From positions 1 through 64,000 of the forward strand of contig NZ_CAFK01000299.1 in the NCBI RefSeq assembly GCF_000239815.1: a stretch of 64,000 nucleotides of DNA, given 5' to 3'. This stretch comes from Bradyrhizobium sp. STM 3843 (GTDB lineage Bacteria > Pseudomonadota > Alphaproteobacteria > Rhizobiales > Xanthobacteraceae). The position numbers and the translations under genes are program-made. The notes beneath the pieces are model-generated. The model made no database searches and was not told the DNA's origin. It was given only the letters and a program-made list of their open reading frames with translations. Each line of letters opens with the position of its first letter. The stretch's first letter is position 1. Positions 41,458-50,614 of the stretch are shown in pieces.

Positions 41458-42756
41458 CTAGACGATACCGGCGGAACTGCCGTCCATGATGGGACGCTCT
41501 CTCGCCTTTTGCGCGCGATAGCCCGACGCGCGGTAGGCCTGGAGCGGCGCGATCGCACCGCCGGCACGCAGGCGGGCGACCGCGAGCAGCGGTGAGACGT
41601 CGGTCGTGAAGGCGTGCTTCAATTCGAGATGCGCGCCGAGCGCATCGTTCGCCAGCTGCGCCGCCTCGAGCGCCATGCGGTCGACCATGAGGGCCTGCGC
41701 ATAAGCACGCTGCAGCTCCATCGCCGATTGCATCAGGCTCTCGATCGGATCGGTCACATTGTGCGACTGGTCGATCATGTAGGCTGGTGCGAAGCCCGCC
41801 GCCTTGCGGCGCTCGGCATCGACCAGTTCGTTGAAAACCAGGAACAGCCGGAACGGCTCGACCGAGCCGCTGTCGAGATCATCATCACCGTATTTCGAAT
41901 CGTTGAAATGAAAGCCGGCGAGCTTCTGAAAGCGGATGAGCCGGGCAACGATCTGTTCGATGTTCACGTTGGGTGCATGGTGGCCGAGATCAACGAGGCA
42001 ATGCGCCTTAGGCCCCAGCTCCTGAGCGACGGCGAAGCTCGTCCCCCAATCGGAGATCACGGTCGAATAGAACGCCGGCTCATACAGCTTGTGCTCGATG
42101 AACACGCGCCAGTCCTCGGGCAGCGCCGCAACGATCTCACCCATCGCATCGAGATAGCGGTCCAAGGCGCCGGTCAGGTTCGACTGGCCGGCAAAGTTCG
42201 ACCCGTCGGCGATCCAGACAGTCAGCGCCCTCGAGCCGAGCTTGCGGCCGATCTCGATGCAGTCGACGTTGTGAGCAACAGCCTGGTCGCGCACCGCGCG
42301 GTCCGTATGCGACAACGAGCCAAACTTGTAGGACAGCTGCTGTCCCGGCTGATCCTGAAAGGTGTTGGAATTGACCGCATCGAAGGCCAGCCCATGGGCT
42401 CCGGCCTTCTCGCGCAAGGCCCCGTAGTCGTCGACCTTGTCCCACGGAAAGTGCGGCGAGATGGTCGGCGTCGCGCGGGCCAGCTGCTGGATCACGGCGC
42501 AATCGTCGATCTTCTCGAACACGTTGCGTGGTTCACCCGGTCCGGGAAAACGGGCGAAACGCGTGCCCCCGGTGCCGACGCCCCAGGTCGGAATCGCGAC
42601 AGCGAACGCCATGACCTTGTTGACGATGGCCTCAGTGTCGATCCCGCGCCGGGCCAACTTGCGTTCAAGCGCGTGGTAGTCCTCCAATGTCGCGCTTTCG
42701 AGCTGCGCATTGCGCTCCGCGACGAAATCCGCGCTGATCGAAAACGGCGCGCTCAT
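41458..42756 (-). CDS. rhaI: L-rhamnose catabolism isomerase
   Basis: A 432-aa L-rhamnose isomerase of the RhaI type found in rhizobia. The start at 42756 overlaps rhaD by 4 nt and gives the family N-terminus; the longer open frame upstream is antiphase to rhaD. Visible TIM-barrel and metal-site stretches are WDKVDDYGALREKAGAHG, CIEIGRKLGSRALTVWIADGS, VFIEHKLYEPAFYST, CLVDLGHHAPNVNIEQI and GFHFNDSKYGDDDLDSG. It converts L-rhamnose to L-rhamnulose. The usual kinase, aldolase and transporter genes surround it. Confidence 0.9.
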   Translation of the reverse strand: MSAPFSISADFVAERNAQLESATLEDYHALERKLARRGIDTEAIVNKVMAFAVAIPTWGVGTGGTRFARFPGPGEPRNVFEKIDDCAVIQQLARATPTISPHFPWDKVDDYGALREKAGAHGLAFDAVNSNTFQDQPGQQLSYKFGSLSHTDRAVRDQAVAHNVDCIEIGRKLGSRALTVWIADGSNFAGQSNLTGALDRYLDAMGEIVAALPEDWRVFIEHKLYEPAFYSTVISDWGTSFAVAQELGPKAHCLVDLGHHAPNVNIEQIVARLIRFQKLAGFHFNDSKYGDDDLDSGSVEPFRLFLVFNELVDAERRKAAGFAPAYMIDQSHNVTDPIESLMQSAMELQRAYAQALMVDRMALEAAQLANDALGAHLELKHAFTTDVSPLLAVARLRAGGAIAPLQAYRASGYRAQKARERPIMDGSSAGIV

Positions 42757-44849
42757 CGCGTGAAGGCCTGGGCGTTGCCGGCATCGATGTTCAGGATGTT
42801 GCCGGTCGATTTGGCCGAAAGGTCGGAGGCGAAGAAGTAGACACCTTCGGCAATGTCCTCGGGGAACACCGACCGCTTCAGCATCGAACGCTGGCGATAG
42901 ACCTCTTCGAGCTGGTCCTCCGACACCTTGTTGGAAGCCGCGCGCTGCCGGCGCCACTCGCCTTCCCAGATTTTCGAGCCACGCAGCACCGCATCGGGGT
43001 TGACCGTGTTGACGCGGATGCCATGCGCCGCGCCTTCCAGCGCCAGGCATCGCGCCAGATGAATCTCCGACGCTTTGGCGGCGCAGTAGGCCGAAGCACC
43101 CGCCGACGCGGCGAGCCCGTTCTTCGAGGCGACGAAAACGATCGCGCCGCCGATCTTCTGCTGCTGCATCAGCCGGAACGCCTCGCGCGAGACCAGGAAA
43201 TAGCCGGTGGCAAGGATATCCATGTTCCGTTGCCAAAGCGCCAGACTGGTGTCCTCGACCGGCGAGGCCGAGGCGATGCCGGCATTGGAGACGACGATGT
43301 CGACACCGCCGAAGGCGCGAATGGTCTCCTCGAACGAGGCGATCACCGCGGCCTCGTCGGTCACATCGAGCTTCACGCCGATCGCCGCGTCGCGGCCATG
43401 GCGCTTGACGATCGCCGCGACGCGCTCGTCCAGCGCCTTCTCATCGATATCGGCGATGACGGCGCAGGCACCTTCGCCGAGCAGCCGCCGCACGGTCGCC
43501 TCACCGATGCCACCGGCTCCACCGGTGACATAAGCGATACGCCCCGCGAGCGACTTCGGCTTGGGCATGCGCTGAAGCTTTGCCTCCTCCAGCAGCCAAT
43601 ACTCGATGTTGAAGGCCTCCTGCTCGGCTAGGCCGACATAGCTGCTGACGCCCGAGGCGCCGCGCATCACATTGATCGCGTTCACATAGAACTCGGCGGC
43701 AATGCGAGCGGTCGCCTTGTCCCTGGCAAAGGTGAACATGCCGATCCCCGGCATAAGATGCACGACCGCGTTGGGATCGCGCATCGACGGTGAATCCGGA
43801 TGCTTGCAACGCTCGTAATAGCCGGCGTAGTCAGCGCGGTAGGCGGCAAGACTGTCGTCGAGGCCGGCGATCACCTCGTCGAGATTGTCACGCGCGGGAT
43901 CATAGGGCAGCACCAGAGGCCTGATCTTGGTGCGCAGGAAGTGATCCGGACAGGACGTCCCAAGCGGCGCAAGCGTAGCCAGCGCGTTGGAGTTGACGAA
44001 TTCCAGCACGTCCGGCGCATCGGTGAAATGGCCGATCTTGCGCTCGTCGGCGGAAATCCTGCCGCGGATCAGCGGCATGATGCGGGCCGCGACCGCGCGG
44101 CGCTTCTCCGGCGAGACCGTCTCGACCTTGGCGCCGCCGAAGGACGGTCGCTGCTCGTGCGCGGCGAGCCAGTCGGCCGCCTGCTGAATCACGCGCAGCG
44201 TCGTCTTGTAACAAGCCTTGGACGTCTCCGCCCAGGTGAAAAGCCCGTGGCCCCCCAGCACCACGCCGACCAGTTCCGGATGGCGCGCGGCCATCTCACC
44301 GAGCTTGAGGCCGAGGTCGAATCCCGGCCGTTGCCAGGGCAGAAAGCCGAGCTGACCACGAAACACCTCGCGCGTGAGCCGCTCGGCATCGACTGAGGCC
44401 GCGATCGCGATCACCGCATCGGCATGGACGTGATCGACATGACGGTGCGGCACGAACGCGTGCAGCGGCGTATCGATCGAGGTCGCGCGCGGATTGAGAT
44501 CGAAGGTGCAATGGTTGAACAACGCCACCATCTCGTCCTCATGCGCGATGCCACGATAGAGGCGTTTCAAACTCTCCAGCCGATCGAGATACAGGGTTGC
44601 AAAGCCGTCGCGCTTCATCGAGCCGAGATCGCCGCCGGAACCCTTGACCCAGAGCACGCGGACCTGCTCGCGCGTCAGCGGGTCCTCCATCTCGATCTTG
44701 GCCGAGGTGTTGCCGCCGCCGAAATTGGTGATGCGCAGATCGGCTCCGAGCAGGTTCGACCGGTACAGCAGCTGGCCGGGCTCATCGAGCGCGGCGGCAA
44801 CGACGTCGTCCCACAGATTGGGCAAAGGCGCGACCGAAGCCTCTCTCAT
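42753..44849 (-). CDS. rhaD: bifunctional rhamnulose-1-phosphate aldolase/short-chain dehydrogenase
   Basis: A 698-aa fusion. Residues 15-290 are a class II aldolase domain (VLWVKGSGGDLGS; zinc ligands in HRHVDHVHADAV and VLGGHGLFTWAE). Residues 430-690 are an SDR with YVTGGAGGIGEATVRRL, SNAG and catalytic YCAAK. The aldolase yields dihydroxyacetone phosphate and L-lactaldehyde, and the SDR half is thought to oxidise the lactaldehyde. The fusion is normal for rhizobial rhaD. First gene of the rhaD-rhaI pair; GGGAGG precedes the ATG. Confidence 0.92.
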   Translation of the reverse strand: MREASVAPLPNLWDDVVAAALDEPGQLLYRSNLLGADLRITNFGGGNTSAKIEMEDPLTREQVRVLWVKGSGGDLGSMKRDGFATLYLDRLESLKRLYRGIAHEDEMVALFNHCTFDLNPRATSIDTPLHAFVPHRHVDHVHADAVIAIAASVDAERLTREVFRGQLGFLPWQRPGFDLGLKLGEMAARHPELVGVVLGGHGLFTWAETSKACYKTTLRVIQQAADWLAAHEQRPSFGGAKVETVSPEKRRAVAARIMPLIRGRISADERKIGHFTDAPDVLEFVNSNALATLAPLGTSCPDHFLRTKIRPLVLPYDPARDNLDEVIAGLDDSLAAYRADYAGYYERCKHPDSPSMRDPNAVVHLMPGIGMFTFARDKATARIAAEFYVNAINVMRGASGVSSYVGLAEQEAFNIEYWLLEEAKLQRMPKPKSLAGRIAYVTGGAGGIGEATVRRLLGEGACAVIADIDEKALDERVAAIVKRHGRDAAIGVKLDVTDEAAVIASFEETIRAFGGVDIVVSNAGIASASPVEDTSLALWQRNMDILATGYFLVSREAFRLMQQQKIGGAIVFVASKNGLAASAGASAYCAAKASEIHLARCLALEGAAHGIRVNTVNPDAVLRGSKIWEGEWRRQRAASNKVSEDQLEEVYRQRSMLKRSVFPEDIAEGVYFFASDLSAKSTGNILNIDAGNAQAFTR

Positions 44850-44864
44850 CGGGAACCTCCCTGC

Positions 44865-45028
44865 TTTTCTTTCAGCTTATGTCACTCATTCGATCACGGT
44901 CAATCACTCCGGCGAGCCGCGAGACCGGAACTTGATTGATGCAGCGCGATATTGATCGATCATGGAAGTTTGTAGTTGACCGGTTGCCGAACGCATGACC
45001 TACTTGCTGAAAAGAAAAATGGGAGGAT
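44865..45028. promoter_or_regulatory. divergent rhaD/rhaR control region with mirrored leaders
   Basis: Both 5' leaders carry the same element next to their ribosome sites: GCTGAAAGAAAA then GGGAGG before rhaD (44876-44865 on minus) and GCTGAAAAGAAAA then GGGAGG before rhaR (45006-45018 on plus). Direct repeats TTGATTGAT (44932-44940) and TTGATCGAT (44952-44960), 20 bp apart, are candidate sites for the DeoR-type RhaR. Confidence 0.5.
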
Positions 45029-45034
45029 GACGGC

Positions 45035-45847
45035 GTGCACGAGCGGGAACGCTGGCAGGTCATCAAGACGCTGTTGCGGGAGCGGTCTCTGGTGCGCATC
45101 GTGGATGCGTGTCGCGCGACCGGCGCCTCCGAAGCTTCCGTGAGGCGCGACTTCGCGAGCCTCGCCGCACAGGGCGTGGCCAGCAGGGTGCGCGGCGGGC
45201 TCGAGGCGCTAGCCGCGCCGCACCCGACGCCAGGCGATGTCGTCACGCTTGCGACGCGCTCGTTCGACGTCAGCCAGACACTCAATATCGACGCCAAGCG
45301 CACGATCGCCAAGGCAGCCGTCGCCCTTTGCACCGACGGCGACACCATCATTATCAATGGCGGCACCACGACCTACCAGATGGGCGACTATCTGCGCGAC
45401 CGGCGGCTGAAGGTGCTGACCAATTCATATCCGCTCGCCGAGATCCTGATCCACCACTCGAAATGCCGCGTCGCTCTGCCGGGTGGCGAGATCTATCGCG
45501 AGCAGGGCGTCATCGTCTCGCCCTTCGAGGAGGACGCAATCCAGCACTACTCGGCGACGCGCATGTTCATGAGTGCGATCTCGATCGGTCCGCTCGGCGT
45601 GATCGAGGGCGATCCCCTGCTCGCCCGCGCCGAATCGAAGCTGCTCAAGCGCGCCGAAAAGCTGATCGTGCTCGCCGATTCCTCCAAATTCGCCGCACGT
45701 GGCAGTCTCGTAGTCTGCCCGCTCTCGCGCATCCACACGCTCGTCACCGATTCTGGGGCGCCGCATACTGCCATTGACATGCTGCGCCAACACGGCGTGG
45801 AGGTGATCGTGGTCGACGCGGCCGCCGAATCCAACGCGGCCGCATGA
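45035..45847 (+). CDS. rhaR: DeoR family regulator of rhamnose genes
   Basis: A 270-aa DeoR-type repressor. The N-terminal HTH covers about residues 5-60 (RIVDACRATGASEASVRRDFASL, in pieces) and the sugar-phosphate-binding domain follows (IINGGTTTYQMGDYL, ALPGGEIYREQGVIVSPFE, KLIVLADSSKFA). GTG at 45035 has GGGAGG upstream. It overlaps the transporter ATPase gene by 4 nt and should respond to a phosphorylated rhamnose intermediate, as in Rhizobium. Confidence 0.87.
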   Translation: MHERERWQVIKTLLRERSLVRIVDACRATGASEASVRRDFASLAAQGVASRVRGGLEALAAPHPTPGDVVTLATRSFDVSQTLNIDAKRTIAKAAVALCTDGDTIIINGGTTTYQMGDYLRDRRLKVLTNSYPLAEILIHHSKCRVALPGGEIYREQGVIVSPFEEDAIQHYSATRMFMSAISIGPLGVIEGDPLLARAESKLLKRAEKLIVLADSSKFAARGSLVVCPLSRIHTLVTDSGAPHTAIDMLRQHGVEVIVVDAAAESNAAA

Positions 45848-47394
45848 CGATGACGACGGAGATGCACCGGGACGACACTCGCGCAACGCCGCTGTTGTCG
45901 GTGCGCGCCATCGAAAAGTCGTTTCCGGGCGTCCGGGCGCTGTCCGGCGTGTCCTTTGACGTCGCGAGCGGCGAGGTCCACGCGCTGTTAGGGGAGAACG
46001 GCGCAGGCAAATCGACCTTGATCAAGATCGTCTCCGGCGTGTTTCCGCCTGATCGCGGCGAGGTGATGGTCGACGGCAATCCGGTCAATCTCGCGCGGCC
46101 GGACGACGCCCGGCGTGCCGGCATCGCCACCATCTACCAGGAGCTCTTGCTGTTCCCGGAACTCACCGTCGCTGAGAACGTCTTCATGGGTCACGCGCCG
46201 CGCACCAGATTCGGCCGCGTGGATTGGCGAACGATGCGTGAAAAGACCAACGAGTTGCTCGCCTCGCTCGAGATCTACGATCTGCAGGCAGACCAGATCG
46301 TCGGCTCGCTCAGCGTCGGCAACCGTCAGCGCGTCGAGATCCTGCGTACTTTGTCGCAGGATGCCCGCATCCTGATCATGGACGAGCCGACGGCGGCGCT
46401 CACCGAATATGACGTGACGCGGCTGTTCGAGATCGTTCGCAAGCTCAAGGCGCGCGGTGTTGCCGTCATCTACATCAGCCACAAGCTCGATGAGATTTTC
46501 GCCATCGCCGATCGCGTGACGGTGCTGCGCGACGGCGCCCATGTGGCGACCAAGCCGGTTGCCGAGACCGATTCAGCTGCGCTGGTGCAGTTGATGGTCG
46601 GCCGCAGGATCGAGAGCCTGTTCCCGAAGATCGCCGCTCCGATCGGCGAGCCGGTGCTGGAGGTGACCGATCTCGAACGCCGGCCGCTGACGAGGACAGT
46701 CTCGCTGAACGTGCGATCCGGCGAGATCGTCGGCTTGGCCGGACTGGTCGGCTCGGGCCGCAGCGAACTGGCACAGACCATCTTCGGCGTCACGCCGGCC
46801 GAAGGCGGCGAGATCCGGATCGCAGGGCGGAAGGTCGACATCCGCTCGCCGGCCCAGGCACGGTCGCTCGGCATCGCCTACGTCCCCGAGGACCGCGGCA
46901 CGCAAGGGCTGGTGCGACCGATGACGGTACGCGAGAATTTCAGCCTCGCCGCCTTGGCCAAGGTCGCCTTCGCCGGCTTCATCGATCGCACCTCGGAGCG
47001 CAGGCTCGCCGCCGACGGCGTCGCACGCTTCGCGGTCAAGACCCATTCGCTCGAACAGGTCGCCGGCAAGCTGTCCGGCGGCAACCAGCAGAAGATCGTG
47101 CTCGGCAAGTGGCTCGCCAATCAGCCGAAGCTGCTTATCCTGGACGAGCCGACGCGCGGCATCGATGTCGGCGCCAAGGCCGAGATCCATCGCCTGATGG
47201 GCGAACTGGCGGCGCAGGGGCTGGCCGTGCTGATGATATCAAGCGAGCTGCCGGAAGTGCTGGGCATGAGCGATCGCGTCCTCGTCATGCGCGAGGGCCG
47301 CATCGTAGCGGAGTTCTCGCGGGCGGAGGCGACCCAGGAGACGGTTGGGACCGCCATGATGGGCAGCCGCAAGAGCGTGGAGCAAGCGGCATGA
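45844..47394 (+). CDS. rhaT: rhamnose ABC transporter ATP-binding protein
   Basis: A 516-aa CUT2-type sugar ATPase with two nucleotide-binding domains. The first has Walker [10 protein letters not shown], signature [11 protein letters not shown] and Walker [12 protein letters not shown]. The second has the degenerate Walker [10 protein letters not shown] usual in this family, signature [14 protein letters not shown] and [12 protein letters not shown]. It energises the permeases RhaP and RhaQ. It overlaps rhaR and rhaP by 4 nt each. Confidence 0.92.
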   Translation: MTMTTEMHRDDTRATPLLSVRAIEKSFPGVRALSGVSFDVASGEVHALLGENGAGKSTLIKIVSGVFPPDRGEVMVDGNPVNLARPDDARRAGIATIYQELLLFPELTVAENVFMGHAPRTRFGRVDWRTMREKTNELLASLEIYDLQADQIVGSLSVGNRQRVEILRTLSQDARILIMDEPTAALTEYDVTRLFEIVRKLKARGVAVIYISHKLDEIFAIADRVTVLRDGAHVATKPVAETDSAALVQLMVGRRIESLFPKIAAPIGEPVLEVTDLERRPLTRTVSLNVRSGEIVGLAGLVGSGRSELAQTIFGVTPAEGGEIRIAGRKVDIRSPAQARSLGIAYVPEDRGTQGLVRPMTVRENFSLAALAKVAFAGFIDRTSERRLAADGVARFAVKTHSLEQVAGKLSGGNQQKIVLGKWLANQPKLLILDEPTRGIDVGAKAEIHRLMGELAAQGLAVLMISSELPEVLGMSDRVLVMREGRIVAEFSRAEATQETVGTAMMGSRKSVEQAA

Positions 47395-48377
47395 GTGTCA
47401 TGACCGTGCCTTCGTCCAGGGCCGATCCGCGGCGGATCTTCAAAGCGCTCGCCTCGCAGGAGGCATTGCTCGCGATCGCGGTGATCGGGCTTGCGATCGC
47501 GGTCGGTCTTTATAACCCGCGCTTTCTCGCCGCCCGCAACCTCTCCGACGTGCTGCTCGGCAACGCCTACATCGCGGTCGCTGCGATCGGCATGTCGATG
47601 GTGATCATCTCCGGCAATATCGACATTTCGGTCGGCGCACTGATCGGCGTCTTGGCCACCTTGAGCGGCACCCTGGCGGTGAAGGGCGTGCCGATCATCG
47701 TGACGTGGCTCGCCCCGCTCGTTGCCGGTATCCTCATCATGGGCCTGCAGGGCGTCGTCATTGCCTATCTGCGCATTCCCGCGATCGTGGTGACGCTCGG
47801 CATGCTCTCGATCCTCAAGGGAGGGCTGATCAGCGTGACCGGGGGCAAATGGATCACCGACCTGCCGGACAGCTTCCATCTCGCCGATCTCGAACTGCTC
47901 GGCAGCGTGCCGATGCCCGTGTTCCTGATGATCGCAGCGACCATCCTCGCCGCATGGTGGATGCATGATTCGGCACCGGGCCGGGCCATCTACGCGGTCG
48001 GCGGCAATGCGGAGGCGGCGCGGCTGTGCGGCATCTCGCAGCCGCGCACGGTGGTGATGGTCTTTGCGCTGCACGGACTGTTCGCCGGCGTTGCGGCGCT
48101 GTTGTATGCGACGCAGCTTCGGGTCATTCAGTCGACGGTGCCGCCGAACCTTGAACTGACCGTCATCACCGCCTCCGTGGTCGGCGGCGTCAGCATCCTC
48201 GGCGGCGTCGGCACCGTGATCGGCTCGACGCTCGCAGCGATCCTGATCGCCGAGATCGCCAGCGCCCTGGTTTTCATCGACCTGTCGCCGTACTGGATCC
48301 GCGCCGTGCAGGGCATGCTCATCCTCGCAACCGTGATCGCCGATATCCTGCGCCGCCGGCGCATGACCGGAGCATGA
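47391..48377 (+). CDS. rhaP: rhamnose ABC transporter permease
   Basis: A 328-aa inner-membrane permease with about ten helices. The family motif [14 protein letters not shown] appears near residue 75 and the EAA-like coupling loop is [21 protein letters not shown] at 47391 overlaps the rhaT stop (ATGA); a second ATG 12 nt later is possible. It forms a heterodimer with the next gene product. Confidence 0.9.
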   Translation: MSVMTVPSSRADPRRIFKALASQEALLAIAVIGLAIAVGLYNPRFLAARNLSDVLLGNAYIAVAAIGMSMVIISGNIDISVGALIGVLATLSGTLAVKGVPIIVTWLAPLVAGILIMGLQGVVIAYLRIPAIVVTLGMLSILKGGLISVTGGKWITDLPDSFHLADLELLGSVPMPVFLMIAATILAAWWMHDSAPGRAIYAVGGNAEAARLCGISQPRTVVMVFALHGLFAGVAALLYATQLRVIQSTVPPNLELTVITASVVGGVSILGGVGTVIGSTLAAILIAEIASALVFIDLSPYWIRAVQGMLILATVIADILRRRRMTGA

Positions 48378-49366
48378 GCGCGATGAGCGAAATCCCGCTG
48401 CCACCCATCGCAAGGCGCGCCGCACCCTGGTGGCTGCTGCGCCACGAAACCATGCTCGCGGCGATCCTGTTGGTCGCACTGGTCGTGCTCGGCTCGCTGA
48501 ATGATCGCTTCCTGACGCTCGACAACCTGCTCAATCAGGGTCGCCTGACGACCGAGGTTGGTCTGATCGCCCTGCCGATGACCTTCATCATCATCACCGG
48601 CGGGATTGATCTCTCGGTCGGTTCGATCGTCGGGCTCTGCGCGATCCTGCTCGGCTATTCCTGGAAGAGTTTTGGCTTTCCGCTGCCGCTCGCGATCGGC
48701 TTCTCGCTGCTGGTCGGCGCAGCGGCCGGCTTCCTCAATGGGCTCGTCATCACCCGCGTGAAGGTGCCGCCGTTGATCATGACCATCGCGACGCTCGCGC
48801 TCTATCGCGGCCTCGCGGAGGGCATCAGCCAGGCGCGTTCGGTGCGCGGCTATCCGCAATGGTTCTATGTCATCGGACAGGAGAACCTGTTTGGCATTCC
48901 GGCGCAGCTCTGGCTGCTGCTGATCGCGATCGTGATCGCGGGCATCGCGCTCGATCGCACCACCTTCGGCCGGACGCTGTATGCGATCGGCAACAACGAG
49001 ATTGCGGCGCGCTTTTCCGGCCTGCCGGTCGATCGCACCAAGCTGATCATCTACACGCTGTCGGGTCTGATGGCCGGCCTGTCTGCGGTGGTTCTCGTCT
49101 CGCGGGTCACGACCACCCGCTCCGACATGGGCAGCGGTTACGAGCTCGACGTGATCGCGGCGGTGGTGCTCGGCGGCACCAGCATCTTCGGCGGCGTCGG
49201 TTCGATCTGGGGCACAGTCGTCGGGCTCGCGATGATCCAGCTCCTCAAGGACGGGCTCGCCCTGACTGGCGTCAAGGGTGATGCGACCATCGTGGTGATC
49301 GGTACGGTGCTGATCCTTTCGACCCTCGTTGCGAGTTCGCTCCAGAGGCGCCGCGACGGCGTCTGA
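48374..49366 (+). CDS. rhaQ: rhamnose ABC transporter permease
   Basis: A 330-aa permease, paralogous to Rha[40 protein letters not shown] and the C-terminal [20 protein letters not shown]. It overlaps rhaP by 4 nt. The substrate-binding gene follows after 46 nt with its own strong ribosome site. Confidence 0.9.
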   Translation: MSAMSEIPLPPIARRAAPWWLLRHETMLAAILLVALVVLGSLNDRFLTLDNLLNQGRLTTEVGLIALPMTFIIITGGIDLSVGSIVGLCAILLGYSWKSFGFPLPLAIGFSLLVGAAAGFLNGLVITRVKVPPLIMTIATLALYRGLAEGISQARSVRGYPQWFYVIGQENLFGIPAQLWLLLIAIVIAGIALDRTTFGRTLYAIGNNEIAARFSGLPVDRTKLIIYTLSGLMAGLSAVVLVSRVTTTRSDMGSGYELDVIAAVVLGGTSIFGGVGSIWGTVVGLAMIQLLKDGLALTGVKGDATIVVIGTVLILSTLVASSLQRRRDGV

Positions 49367-49412
49367 CGGGGCTTCAAGCCGCGGAAAGCGGCGTAAGAAT
49401 GGGAGGAAGAGC

Positions 49413-50528
49413 ATGAGACTCGGATTAGCTGGAGCGCTGCTCGGCGCGACGCTGCTGGCCGGGACGGCCAATGCGGCGGACAAGCGATGGGATGGGGCGG
49501 ACGACCTGCCCGTCAATCCGCTGGCCTGCGCGGCCGGCGAAGCCGCCGCTCCTGCCGCGGCCAAGCCGTATGACGGCGGCCAGCCGACGAACGCCCCTGA
49601 CAAGGCCGGCAAGCCGATCTCGCTGGTCGATGTGCCGAAGCTGATCGGCATCGGCTATTTCAACGCCACCTCGAAAGGCATGCAGGACGCCGCCAAGGAA
49701 CTCGGCAACGTCACCGTGAAGACCGACGGCCCGACCGAAGCCAAAATCGACGAGCAGATCAAGTTCATCGACAACTACATCACGAGCGGCGTCGATGGCA
49801 TCCTGTTCGCCGCCAATGATCCGGTGGCGATCGCGCCCGTGCTGAAGAAGGCGCTGTCGAAGGGCATCCATGTCATCGGCTACGATGCCAACTCGACGCC
49901 GGATGCGCGTGAATGGTTCGTCAACCAGGCCGAGTTCAACGGCATCGCCAAGGCGATGATCGACTCGATGGCGAAGGAGGCCGGCGAGGACAAGGGTTTT
50001 GCGATCGTCACCTCCACCTTTACGACCCCCAACCAGGCGCGCTGGATCGCCGAAATGTGGGCCTACGCCGAGAAGTGCCATCCCAAGCTGAAATGGCTCG
50101 AGACGGTCGAGGCGCAGGAGGACAACAACCTCTCCTTCAATCAGGCGACGACGCTGATCAACAAATACGGTGACAGGCTCTCCGGCCTGTTCGGCATGAC
50201 CTCCGTCGCGACGCCGGCTTCAGCGGAAGCCGTGACCAAAGCCAAGCTGTGCGGCAAGGTCGCGGTCGTCGGCCTGGCCACGCCGAACGCGATGAAGCCC
50301 TACGTCAACGCCGACTGCGTCAAGTCGGTGGTGCTGTGGAACCCGGTCGATCTCGGCTATGCCGCGACCTACGTCGCGCGCGCCGTCGTGGACGGCAAGC
50401 TGAAGCCCGGCGCGACGTCGGTGGACGCCGGCAAACTCGGCAAGCTGAACGTGGTCAATGGCAGCGAGATTCTGCTCGGGGCCCCCTTCATCTTCACCAA
50501 GCAGAACATCAAGGACTTCGACTTCTGA
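49413..50528 (+). CDS. rhaS: rhamnose ABC transporter substrate-binding protein
   Basis: A 371-aa periplasmic binding protein of the CUT2 type. The start at 49413 gives a clear signal peptide (MRLGLAGALLGATLLAGTANA in pieces) and follows GGGAGGA. The two-lobe fold is visible in LIGIGYFNATSKGMQDAAKE, FIDNYITSGVDGILFAANDP and VIGYDANSTPDAREWFVNQ. A 45-residue segment rich in Ala and Pro between signal and first lobe is longer than usual for sugar-binding proteins but typical for rhizobial RhaS. Last transport gene before the kinase. Confidence 0.88.
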   Translation: MRLGLAGALLGATLLAGTANAADKRWDGADDLPVNPLACAAGEAAAPAAAKPYDGGQPTNAPDKAGKPISLVDVPKLIGIGYFNATSKGMQDAAKELGNVTVKTDGPTEAKIDEQIKFIDNYITSGVDGILFAANDPVAIAPVLKKALSKGIHVIGYDANSTPDAREWFVNQAEFNGIAKAMIDSMAKEAGEDKGFAIVTSTFTTPNQARWIAEMWAYAEKCHPKLKWLETVEAQEDNNLSFNQATTLINKYGDRLSGLFGMTSVATPASAEAVTKAKLCGKVAVVGLATPNAMKPYVNADCVKSVVLWNPVDLGYAATYVARAVVDGKLKPGATSVDAGKLGKLNVVNGSEILLGAPFIFTKQNIKDFDF

Positions 50529-50539
50529 TCGCCGCTGAC

Positions 50540-50572
50540 AGCGTCCCGGCTGCGTACCGCGGCCGGAACGCT
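50540..50572 (+). other. hairpin between rhaS and rhaK
   Basis: A 15-bp stem with one mismatch and one G-U pair (50540-50554 with 50558-50572) lies 11 nt after the rhaS stop. No T-run follows. A structure here may protect the abundant binding-protein mRNA from decay or lower kinase expression. Confidence 0.45.
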
Positions 50573-50614
50573 CTGCGGCCACCTGTATCGGTGCGTGCAC
50601 CACGGTGTTGAACG

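Noticed and set aside
41614-42840. 408-codon open frame antisense to rhaI
   Set aside because: Antisense shadow of a clear rhamnose isomerase.
47121-48479. 452-codon open frame antisense to rhaP
   Set aside because: Opposite a permease with intact motifs; His/Asp/Arg-rich shadow composition typical of antisense membrane genes.
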